Of a DNA stretch of 13,299 nt, positions 6,236-12,988 are shown one piece after another. How positions within the stretch are numbered: the stretch's first letter is position 1; every line of letters begins with the position of its first letter. Below the pieces are notes generated by a model that had not been told where the DNA came from, made no database searches, and saw nothing but the letters and a program-made list of their open reading frames with translations. The stretch lies in NCBI GenBank assembly GCA_035626235.1, contig DASPOB010000017.1, positions 1 to 13,299 on the forward strand, written 5' to 3'. Both the position numbers and the translations under genes were made by a program. The stretch is from DATFYP01 sp035626235 (GTDB lineage Archaea; Thermoproteota; Nitrososphaeria; Nitrososphaerales; Gagatemarchaeaceae).

Positions 6236-7297
6236 ATGACCAATAATGTCGTTCACGTAGTGGGAACCGGAACGCTTGGAGCGCCGCTAATCGGCATCCT
6301 GGCTGACCTGAGAAGGGAACTCGGAATCGACGAAGTCACCTTCGCCAAAAAGAGTCCCCTACTGGGAGACAGATCGAAGGTCATCAGTCTCATGAGGCGT
6401 GGCGCCAAGCTTGCCGCGGAGAAGGCAAAATGGGACGATTTCCGGAAGTTGGAAATGGAGCCAGTGTATGACTATGAAGAGGCGATTGCGCGAGCGTCTG
6501 TCGTCATCGACTGCACCCCAGACGGGAGCGGAAACAGCAACAAGCAGAAGTTCTACGAAAAACACGCCGAACAAGTTCGAGGTTTCCTGGCCCAAGGCTC
6601 CGAATTCGGATTTGGGAAGCCGTACGCCTACGGAATCAATGACAGCGCGTTCTCGAAGGACGACCAATTCGTCCAGATCGTAAGCTGCAACACGCACAAC
6701 ATCGCCGTGATTTTGAACACGCTGGGGGTGAGGGATGGGCATAGTGTTCTGAAAGACGGGAAGTTCCTTTGCATACGCAGGGCCAGCGACGTTAGCGACA
6801 GCAAGGAGTTCGTACCCTCGCCAAAGTTGGGCACCCATGAGGCTCCGTGGGGAACGCATCATGCGCGAGACGCTTACTATCTGTTCAAGACGCTGGGCAT
6901 GGACTTGAATTTGTTTTCGAGCGAAGTCAAAACGAATTCGCAGTACATGCACTGCATCTGGTTCGACTTGCTTCTGGACGAGCGTGTAACAGAAGAGGAA
7001 GTACGCGAGAGAATCTCTTCAAATCCAAGGATCGCCGTGACCTACAAGGACATGGCGAGCCTCGTATTCTCGTTCGGGCGCGACCAAGGAAGGTTCGGGA
7101 GAATCCTGAATCAGGCCGTCGTGTTTCTTCCGTCGGTTCACGTACGAAACGGAAGCGAGGTGCTGGGCTTCTGTTTCACGCCCCAGGATGGTAACAGTCT
7201 TATGAGCAGTTTAGCCGCAACCGAACGCATTCTGTACCCCGATGAATATCGCGAAAGGCTGGCCCCGTTGGACGCGATGCTATTCAAAGAGATTTAG
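6236..7297 (+). CDS. archaeal type II GAPDH family protein, divergent member
   Basis: A 353-residue homologue of archaeal type II glyceraldehyde-3-phosphate dehydrogenase. Matches in order: Rossmann VVGTGTLG (residues 8-15), VIDCTPDGSG followed by NK...YE, then QGSE (120-123), the catalytic-Cys segment IVSCNTHN with Cys151, IRRASD (180-185), HHARD (208-212), MHC with His239 where the catalytic His lies, and RDQGRFGR. Length is close to the usual 335-345. Differences: the N-terminal loop after the first helix is unusual (AKKSPLLGDR), and the conserved C-terminal HQE is FTPQDG. It may use the same substrate with another cofactor, or another phosphorylated aldehyde. It diverges from the class I enzyme and converges on the SHMT-family gene. 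By eye its codons are less G/C-ending than its right-hand neighbours. Family membership is fairly sure; the exact reaction is not. Confidence 0.78.
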   Translation: MTNNVVHVVGTGTLGAPLIGILADLRRELGIDEVTFAKKSPLLGDRSKVISLMRRGAKLAAEKAKWDDFRKLEMEPVYDYEEAIARASVVIDCTPDGSGNSNKQKFYEKHAEQVRGFLAQGSEFGFGKPYAYGINDSAFSKDDQFVQIVSCNTHNIAVILNTLGVRDGHSVLKDGKFLCIRRASDVSDSKEFVPSPKLGTHEAPWGTHHARDAYYLFKTLGMDLNLFSSEVKTNSQYMHCIWFDLLLDERVTEEEVRERISSNPRIAVTYKDMASLVFSFGRDQGRFGRILNQAVVFLPSVHVRNGSEVLGFCFTPQDGNSLMSSLAATERILYPDEYRERLAPLDAMLFKEI

Positions 7298-7341
7298 TCG
7301 CATTCGTTCGATTCCGTGCTCCCGTTTCTCTGCCCAGGTGG

Positions 7342-8544
7342 CTACCCAGGAGGCCCTGCACCTGAACGGAGTACGAACCGAGGTTGTTGGAACTGCTTTA
7401 CCAAGGCCTTCACCCTCTTCTGGACGAAGTCGATAGGCTTCTTGCCGAGGACTATCTGAGCGATGAGTTCGGCCACGGTGTCCATCTCCCCGGTCCCGTA
7501 GCCCATCCTGGTCAGCTCGGACGTCCCCAGCCTTCCTCCGTTGTCGGTGATGATGTTGGCCTGCTCGAGTCTCGACCCCAGTGACTGGAGCTTCTGGGGC
7601 TCGTAGTCGAGGAGGACCTGGTGGGACTTCGTGTATCCGTAGGACGCCCCCCTGACCTTGACCCCATCGGCCACAAGCGCCTTCGCGAGTGCCTGGGCGT
7701 TCTTGATGACGGTCTGGGCGTATGGCTTGCCGAACTGGAGCATCTCCGCCAGCGCCACGGCGAGGGCGGCCACCCTGTCAAGATGGATGTTGTCGACAAT
7801 GCCAGGGTGGATCTTCCCGGCCACCTTTGCGAAGGCCTCTTCGTTGTTGGAGAGGATGATCCCTCCCTGGGGGCCAGGGAGGCTCTTGTGGGTGGAGCCG
7901 ATCATCAGCGAGCACCCCTCCCTCAGGGGGTCTTGGAATTCGCCTCCCGCTATGAGGCCCAGGACGTGCGAACCATCGTAGACGCACTCCCCCTTTGCAA
8001 TGGAAGCGAGCTGCTTGACGGGGTGGGGAAACGGTATGAAGCTGGCGCCGAAGAACACTACCTTCGGTTGCTCTGAACGGATTAGAGCGGCCGACTCCCT
8101 GACTTCGATGTTTACGGCGGTGCGGTCGTAAGTGAAGTAGAGGTTCTGGAGCCGGAGAAGCGCGCCAAGGCCAAGGTGGGTTATCCCAGGGTATCCGCCG
8201 TCGTCCGGGTGAACCGAGAGCACCTTGTCCCCCGCCTGGGCAAGGGAGAGCAGGACGGCCATGTCTGCGGTGTGCCCTGACAGCGACCTTACGTCCGCGT
8301 ACCTCGCCCCGAATACCTTCCGAGCCAGCTCCTCGGTCAGCGAAAGAAGCTCGTCGGCGAACTTCGTCCCTCTGTAGAACCTGTCGGGAGCGTTGTACCT
8401 GTTGCCCAGGTCCCCCAGGAACATGGCCCTCATCTCGGGGCTCCCTCTGTTCTCGGACGGAATCAGGTTCAGGCACTCCTTGGTCCTCCACTCCTGATGC
8501 TGCCTGACCGTCTTGTCGAGCCTATCGAGGTAGCTGTACGACAT
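7342..8544 (-). CDS. glyA: SHMT-family PLP enzyme (glycine/serine hydroxymethyltransferase-like)
   Basis: A 400-residue fold-type I PLP enzyme. SHMT-like features: NLIPSEN (27-33), SGHTADMAV (from 89) for the usual SGSxAN, a DGSH pair Asp190/His193 for DxAH, the PLP lysine Lys220 in STHKSLPGPQGG, and LGTSELTR with Arg346 for the substrate carboxylate. SHMT makes glycine and a one-carbon unit from serine. Odd: the nearly invariant YAEGxPG segment with the catalytic Tyr and Glu reads RYNAPDRFYRG, with no Glu. That Glu takes part in the folate/pterin-dependent step, so this may be a pterin-independent aldolase or an SHMT paralogue. ATG 8544 is chosen because a GGATCAG lies just upstream; TTG 8553 is in frame. 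It lies after fixCX on the same strand, with its own likely promoter and leader. Confidence 0.8.
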   Translation of the reverse strand: MSYSYLDRLDKTVRQHQEWRTKECLNLIPSENRGSPEMRAMFLGDLGNRYNAPDRFYRGTKFADELLSLTEELARKVFGARYADVRSLSGHTADMAVLLSLAQAGDKVLSVHPDDGGYPGITHLGLGALLRLQNLYFTYDRTAVNIEVRESAALIRSEQPKVVFFGASFIPFPHPVKQLASIAKGECVYDGSHVLGLIAGGEFQDPLREGCSLMIGSTHKSLPGPQGGIILSNNEEAFAKVAGKIHPGIVDNIHLDRVAALAVALAEMLQFGKPYAQTVIKNAQALAKALVADGVKVRGASYGYTKSHQVLLDYEPQKLQSLGSRLEQANIITDNGGRLGTSELTRMGYGTGEMDTVAELIAQIVLGKKPIDFVQKRVKALVKQFQQPRFVLRSGAGPPG

Positions 8545-8570
8545 CTGATCCAACTCTATGGCTGTGTCGG

Positions 8571-8592
8571 CCTCGAGACGAGCCCCTCAAGG
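8571..8592 (-). promoter_or_regulatory. hairpin in the leader of the SHMT-family gene
   Basis: On the minus strand CCTTGAG and CTCGAGG flank an 8-base loop, a 7-bp stem with one G-U pair. It lies 27 bases before ATG 8544 and 72 bases after the fixCX stop. It could be a leader element or an attenuated end of the fixCX transcript. No known riboswitch is recognised. Confidence 0.3.
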
Positions 8593-8636
8593 CCAGGAGG
8601 TCGCCCCAGGCCACGCGGCCCACAAGCCCGGGCGGA

Positions 8637-8644
8637 GTATTATG
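8637..8644 (-). promoter_or_regulatory. possible TATA box of the SHMT-family gene
   Basis: CATAATAC on the minus strand just after the fixCX stop. Transcription would start near 8614, leaving a leader of about 70 bases before ATG 8544, unlike the short leaders elsewhere in the window. Confidence 0.35.
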
Positions 8645-8663
8645 TTTTTGGACGCGGGCGAAC

Positions 8664-10367
8664 TCAGCCGAACCTGTACTTGACGCCGTGTCCGTCCTTT
8701 TCGTGGCCGAAGGTGACCATCTCTGGGGGTCCTATCGCGCCGCAGGTGCCGCAGGCGACGCATGCCACGTGGTCGAAGCGGAGCTGGCTGGAGGCGATGT
8801 CCTCCCTGGTCGTGGCCATGGCCTTCCCCCTGCTACCTCCGTCCCCGCCGTTGGCGAGGGCGAGGTTGTGTTCGTAGAGGTCCTTGAAGGAGGCGAACAC
8901 CCCCTTGGGTGTAAATATGGTGTAGCAGTTTGTGGGGCACGCCGGTACCCAGGGCTTCGTGAGCGAGTTGGACGCCAGTCCGGCGTCAACCTTGATGTGA
9001 GAGTACCCCTCGTCTTCGTCGTAGGCGAGCAGCCCCGTCCCGTCCTGGACTCGGGAGACTGCGTCTTCGGGTTCAGGGGAGGTCGTCTTGGGCTGGAACC
9101 TGCGGACGCTGGACGCTACTCTCGTGGCGAAGAGGAGCCTCGGCAGGGTGTGGTAGGTGAACGAGCTCTCAGAGATGAAGCTGTCTCTGCCCGACCTGTT
9201 CACGTCTTCGTAGATGGGTGTGAGCAGGTCTCTGTACCGTGAAAGGTTCTTCCCCCTGAAGGAGCCCGAGACGCTCGCCTCAAGATAGGTGGAAGCGGCC
9301 ATCATCCCCGACGTCACCGCCCGGCGCATGCCGTCTATCATCGGGCCTATCTTTACGAAAGCCCCCAGGGCGTCCCCCGCGACGAGGTATCCGTCGGTGT
9401 AAGGACGCTTTGGAATCGCTCTGAAGCCTTTCGGGATGTTGTGCGCCGAGTATTCCTGGGCCTGGGCCCCATCAAGGAGCTCGGCCACCATGGGATGAGC
9501 CTCGAACTCGTCCAGGACGTCGATGAGCTTGCCGACTTCGTCAAAGCGTTCAGTCGTGCTCCTGATGAGCGAGTCCATGGACACCACGAGCCCCACGGAG
9601 AGCGTCTCCTTGTTGGTGTAGACGAAGGCCCCTCCGCCGATCTCGTGCATGAACCTGCCCAAGAAGAAGACGGCCCTTCCTTCGCCTGGCTTCACCCTGA
9701 ACCTCTCCTCGATCGTCCCCTGGTCGAGCCTGTAGACCCGCTTGATCCCGTGATAGAGCTGGCGGGGGGTGAGCCTTTCCCTCAGGCCTGCTTCTGTCAC
9801 CAGGGCCGAGGTGACTCCGGAAGCGTCGATGACGAGCTTGGCCCGCAGCTCCTCTTTTGAGGTCCGGACCCCCACGACCGAGTCTTTGTCTTTGATGAGC
9901 CCATCCACCGTGGACTCTGTTGAAAGCATCGCCCCCGCCTGCACGGCAGCGTTGGCAAACCAACTGTCGAAGGGGCGCCGCAGGACCGTGTGGTCGTGGG
10001 CCGTCTCGAACGACAACGGGAACACCCCCACCCTTGCCGGGAAGGAGACCTTCGAGAGCCTGTAGTACCTGCTAATTCCTTTCTTCAGGTCGGGGGAGTC
10101 GAGGACGACAACCTCGTGGGAGACGACCCTCCTCTCCAGAGGGGCCGCTGACTCGAAGTCAGGGACCAGGCTGATCAGCCCCCATTCGCCGGGGAAATCG
10201 CCGTAGATGACACCGCCCGTCATGTTCCGTTCGCCTGGAACCTTCCCCTTCTCCAGGACCAGGACGTTGACTCCCTTCCTGGCAAGCGAAAGGGCCGCGG
10301 CCGAGCCGGCCGGTCCGGCCCCCACCACTATTACGTCGAACTCACTCCGCGACCCTTCCGCCTCCAA
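8664..10367 (-). CDS. fixC: FixC-FixX fusion: ETF-quinone oxidoreductase-like flavoprotein with C-terminal ferredoxin domain
   Basis: A 567-residue FAD flavoprotein. Residues 10-40 form the FAD-binding Rossmann motif VIVVGAGPAGSAAAL ending in LVLEKG; a second FAD segment is GYLVAGDALGAF. The C-terminal part is a FixX-like ferredoxin domain: Cys477 in CPTNC, then Cys536, Cys539 and Cys542 in CVACGTC, followed by a GHGVKYRFG ending typical of FixX. Cys477 plus the three C-terminal cysteines match the four [4Fe-4S] ligands of ETF-quinone oxidoreductases; Cys481 is extra. It should carry electrons from an electron-transfer flavoprotein to quinone at the membrane. The start is TTG 10367, overlapping the residual end of etfA. 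The usual upstream partners etfB and etfA are reduced to a scar, so its electron donor is either encoded elsewhere or missing from this assembly. Confidence 0.9.
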   Translation of the reverse strand: MEAEGSRSEFDVIVVGAGPAGSAAALSLARKGVNVLVLEKGKVPGERNMTGGVIYGDFPGEWGLISLVPDFESAAPLERRVVSHEVVVLDSPDLKKGISRYYRLSKVSFPARVGVFPLSFETAHDHTVLRRPFDSWFANAAVQAGAMLSTESTVDGLIKDKDSVVGVRTSKEELRAKLVIDASGVTSALVTEAGLRERLTPRQLYHGIKRVYRLDQGTIEERFRVKPGEGRAVFFLGRFMHEIGGGAFVYTNKETLSVGLVVSMDSLIRSTTERFDEVGKLIDVLDEFEAHPMVAELLDGAQAQEYSAHNIPKGFRAIPKRPYTDGYLVAGDALGAFVKIGPMIDGMRRAVTSGMMAASTYLEASVSGSFRGKNLSRYRDLLTPIYEDVNRSGRDSFISESSFTYHTLPRLLFATRVASSVRRFQPKTTSPEPEDAVSRVQDGTGLLAYDEDEGYSHIKVDAGLASNSLTKPWVPACPTNCYTIFTPKGVFASFKDLYEHNLALANGGDGGSRGKAMATTREDIASSQLRFDHVACVACGTCGAIGPPEMVTFGHEKDGHGVKYRFG

Positions 10368-10615
10368 TCCCCCTCATCAGGTTCGGGAGCACTTCGTAGA
10401 GGTCCCCTACTATCGGATAGTGGGCGATCTTGAGTAGAGGAGAGGGCGACGACCTTGCCGCCCACCCTCCTCTTCAGGAAGTCGGCAGCTTCGATGGCCT
10501 TGGCGTCGTGAGGGTTCAGGACGAGGTCCATGGCCTCCCGGTTCAGGACCCCTCCCATCTGGACGGCCCGGGTGGTCCTAGCGGGGACACCTTTCAGTAG
10601 GACGATGACGAGCAA
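10342..10615 (-). pseudogene. etfB-etfA scar: start of etfB fused to end of etfA
   Basis: From TTG 10615 the frame encodes an EtfB (FixA) N-terminus: IVLLKGVPAR, then GGVLNREAMDLVLNPHDAKA, then GGKVVALS, about 58 residues. Just past VVALS the similarity stops, and in the next frame (+1) the sequence reads as the end of EtfA (FixB): SPLLKIAHYPIVGDLYEVLP and a short tail, ending at TGA 10342-10344. Complete etfB and etfA would need about 1.4-1.5 kb more. The break lies near 10435-10450. The EtfB frame continues as unrelated residues to a stop at 10331. The promoter and the overlap with fixC are intact, so the loss is precise and internal. Either a genomic deletion or an assembly join of two ends; sequence alone cannot decide. 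Confidence 0.78.
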
Positions 10616-10644
10616 AACAAAGGCGACGCGCGAAGGTGACCGTT

Positions 10645-10653
10645 CTTTTAGTT
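10645..10653 (-). promoter_or_regulatory. TATA box of the etf-fixCX operon
   Basis: An A-rich ACTAAAAG-type element on the minus strand, centred about 33 bases before TTG 10615, the same spacing as at other genes here. It suggests the operon is still transcribed through the scar into fixCX. Confidence 0.35.
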
Positions 10654-10830
10654 TTCTGATTGCGGGGGGAGAAATGGGGTCTAGTCATGCATTGGGGGAG
10701 AGCACGCAGCAGGCCAATGCCTTCTATGGCCATTCGGGGACAACTAGTCTGGAGATCTCGTTGGAGTGTAATAGGTATCGCCGATATGGAAGAAAGATGG
10801 ATACTGTTCTCCACCAAAACGGAAATTATG

Positions 10831-10837
10831 CTTTAAT
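10831..10837 (+). promoter_or_regulatory. TATA box of the two-CxxC protein gene
   Basis: CTTTAAT centred 29 bases before ATG 10863, which supports that start over longer readings of the same frame and predicts a leaderless mRNA. Confidence 0.45.
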
Positions 10838-10862
10838 CAATTCCAGGGGGAGTGTTAAGACT

Positions 10863-11660
10863 ATGTCAGAAGAGTCGCGCTGCTGGGTCTGCCACAGGTC
10901 CGAGGCCGAGGTCTCGGCCTTCGCGAACGTACAGACGCCCCGGGAGAGGGAGATCCTACAGCAGATGTCCCAGGTCACCAGGTTCAGGGCGGATTTCATC
11001 GCATCGGCCGATGTGTGGAGGAAGGGAATCCCCAAGGAGTTCAAGGAATATGGCTTCAAATTCGTGACGTCCAACGCCGACCAGTTCAAGTCCATACGGA
11101 TCGGGAATGGACTGCTGGGAGAAATCACCGTTCCGACCAAACTGTTGGGAGAGATCGTCGACGCGAAGAGGCTGACGGTTGACTGGCTCGAAAAGGTGGC
11201 CCTGGTCCTCCGGAAGGGAGACGGAGAGGTACCCGGCTTCGGCGCCCTTTCACCCTTCGAAAAGGCAGACAGGGACCTGCTGAGTAAAATGGTGGACCAG
11301 TTCGAGGCGAAGTGGCGCAGGCACATAGCAAACGACGAGAGCGGAAGGGTCGACTCCAACCGATACAAGTCAAGCTTCGATGGATTGAACCTATTCGACG
11401 GGCTGGAGTTCATGATCGCAGAAGGCTTACTGTACTATGACGTGCAGGCCCAGCTGCTCGACATGGCCAGGAGAAAGGAAATCAACAGCAAGCCGAAGAG
11501 AGGCATGTCAGTCCTAAACATGAGCGGCTACCCGCCCATCCCCCTCTGCAGTGTATGTGTTGACATTGTGAGAGAACCGAGCTCGCGTCAAGTCGCGGCC
11601 GAGCCTGCGGTACCCCCGCAAGTTTCGGCAGCGCCATCACCCAGAGCAAAGTCCACCTAG
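10863..11660 (+). CDS. uncharacterised protein with N- and C-terminal CxxC pairs
   Basis: A 265-residue soluble protein of unknown family. Cys7-x2-Cys10 (CWVCH) opens it and Cys229-x2-Cys232 (CSVC) lies near the end; together they could bind one metal ion, joining the two termini as a split zinc ribbon. The middle (about 15-215) is charged and helical, with many Lys/Arg and Glu. After Cys232 comes a 33-residue Pro/Ala/Ser tail that is probably disordered. ATG 10863 is chosen from TATA spacing and the GGGGGAG just upstream; the frame is open further back to 10530, but that part lies opposite the etfB remnant. It is transcribed away from the etf-fixCX operon and converges on mdh. I do not recognise its function. 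Confidence 0.75.
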   Translation: MSEESRCWVCHRSEAEVSAFANVQTPREREILQQMSQVTRFRADFIASADVWRKGIPKEFKEYGFKFVTSNADQFKSIRIGNGLLGEITVPTKLLGEIVDAKRLTVDWLEKVALVLRKGDGEVPGFGALSPFEKADRDLLSKMVDQFEAKWRRHIANDESGRVDSNRYKSSFDGLNLFDGLEFMIAEGLLYYDVQAQLLDMARRKEINSKPKRGMSVLNMSGYPPIPLCSVCVDIVREPSSRQVAAEPAVPPQVSAAPSPRAKST

Positions 11661-11724
11661 AGCAGTCAAGTCCACTTTACCGGTCTCCTGACCACTGAAG
11701 GGCCTTATCGGGGGAACTTTCTAG

Positions 11725-12636
11725 TTAGACGGTGAGGGTCGCCAGAGCCTCTCTCAGTGTGTCGGCTCCCTTGTTGAACCAATCACGTTCTTTGTCAGAG
11801 AGCTTGACCTCGTAGATCCTCTCTACTCCCCCCTTTCCTAGCTTCACAGGGACCCCTATGCAGAGCCCCGAGAGGCCGTACTCCCCCTCAAGGTAGGCGG
11901 ACGCCGCGAGGACCTCCTTGGTGTCGTTCACTATGGCGTTTGCCATCCTGGCCACGGACCTTCCAGGCGCGAAAATCGTCGCCCCCTTCTTCGCTATGAC
12001 TTCTGCCGCCACCTTCCTCGTGTCGTCGATGGCCTGCTGAATCTCCTCGTCCGAGAGAAGGCTCGTCAGCGGGACCCCACTGACATAGGTGTGGCTCGCA
12101 ACGGGTATCATGTTCTCCCCGTGCTCCCCCATCACAATGGATGTGATGGACCCCCTGGAAACCCCCAGCTTCTTCGAAAGGACGTACTTGAAGCGCGAGT
12201 TGTCCAGGACCCCGCCCTGGCCGACCACCCTCGCCCGGGGGAAGCCTGAGGTCTTCAGCGCCACGTAGGTCATGGCGTCCATCGGGTTGGTGACCATCAG
12301 AATCACGCAACCTGGGGCGTGCTTCGCGACGTTCTTCGTCACGTCTGCGATGATCCCCGCGTTCTTGCTGAGCAGGTCCATCCTTGTCATTCCTGGTTTC
12401 CTGGCAAGACCGGCGGCTATCACAGCCAATTCGGAGCCGGCGAGGGCAGAAAAGTCGGTGGAGCCCCTTACATCGATGTCTACTCCTGCGTCTGCCAGCC
12501 TGTGACTGATGTCTAGGGCCTCCCCCTCTGCAAGCCCAGGGACGATGTCAACCATGGAGAGGTCATCGAGGCCCATAGATGCTATCTCGAAGGCGGCAGC
12601 CGCACCTACTCTGCCCGCTCCCGCTATTCCGATCAA
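11725..12636 (-). CDS. mdh: malate dehydrogenase, LDH-like type
   Basis: A 303-residue member of the lactate/malate dehydrogenase superfamily, which interconverts malate and oxaloacetate with NAD in the cytoplasm. Seen: GAGRVG at residues 6-11, Asp30 ending the second strand (usual for NAD), ARKPGMTR with Arg79 and Arg85, VTNPMD (115-120), Asp145 and Arg148 in LDNSRFKY, and catalytic His172 in GEHGE. Arg79 stands where lactate dehydrogenases have Gln, which marks malate as substrate. Length matches the family. The start is TTG 12636, about 28 bases after a TATAAA-type box, so the mRNA is probably leaderless. It lies 64 bases after the winged-helix gene on the same strand but has its own promoter. 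Confidence 0.93.
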   Translation of the reverse strand: MIGIAGAGRVGAAAAFEIASMGLDDLSMVDIVPGLAEGEALDISHRLADAGVDIDVRGSTDFSALAGSELAVIAAGLARKPGMTRMDLLSKNAGIIADVTKNVAKHAPGCVILMVTNPMDAMTYVALKTSGFPRARVVGQGGVLDNSRFKYVLSKKLGVSRGSITSIVMGEHGENMIPVASHTYVSGVPLTSLLSDEEIQQAIDDTRKVAAEVIAKKGATIFAPGRSVARMANAIVNDTKEVLAASAYLEGEYGLSGLCIGVPVKLGKGGVERIYEVKLSDKERDWFNKGADTLREALATLTV

Positions 12637-12660
12637 CGCTTCGAGTGAGGTCCGCTATAC

Positions 12661-12666
12661 TATAAA
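12661..12666 (-). promoter_or_regulatory. TATA box of mdh
   Basis: TTTATA on the minus strand, within TTTATAGTATAG, centred 28 bases before TTG 12636. It is the clearest TATA box in the window and supports TTG as the real start. Confidence 0.6.
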
Positions 12667-12700
12667 CAGATGCTCTCGTGTAAGAACGAAGGATCGTCTT

Positions 12701-12988
12701 CTAGAGGCGGAGCCCGAAGGACTGGGCGAAGTCCTCGAAGGAGTAGTAGGCCGTCAGGAACTGCATTCCTTTCTCGGAGATCATGTATTTTGATATCTTT
12801 TCCTTGTTCAGCTCCACAAGCAGACCTGAGCCCACTAGCTCGGAGAGCAGCTTCGACATCCTGGTGTAGGACATGTTCCCCCTCCGGAGGAGGGTGGTGA
12901 CCCCCACCCCGTTACCCTCTGTGTTCAGGTCCCGGGCGGTGCTGAGAACGTCAGCGATTATTCTAACCTGTGTCCTATACTGGGCCAT
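12701..12988 (-). CDS. archaeal winged-helix DNA-binding protein
   Basis: A 95-residue protein of the small archaeal winged-helix type. Helices at about 4-18 (RTQVRIIADVLSTA) and 29-36 precede the recognition region MSYTRMSKLLSELVGSGLL (39-57), followed by a beta wing with KYMISEKG (67-74), where the Lys/Tyr/Ser pattern and the terminal SEKG are typical, and a C-terminal helix. It likely binds DNA as a transcriptional regulator. ATG 12988 overlaps the end of the upstream membrane-protein gene by 14 bases, so the two are co-transcribed and possibly coupled; the regulator may respond to that membrane protein. Targets are unknown. Confidence 0.82.
   Translation of the reverse strand: MAQYRTQVRIIADVLSTARDLNTEGNGVGVTTLLRRGNMSYTRMSKLLSELVGSGLLVELNKEKISKYMISEKGMQFLTAYYSFEDFAQSFGLRL

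Noticed and set aside
6359..6952. Minus-strand open frame of 197 codons opposite the type II GAPDH-like gene
   Set aside because: The plus-strand frame carries clear GAPDH motifs throughout; the mirror frame has none.
10530..10862. Longer start for the two-CxxC protein
   Set aside because: The extra part is antisense to the etfB remnant and its promoter, has no recognisable features, and the TATA box at 10831 supports ATG 10863.
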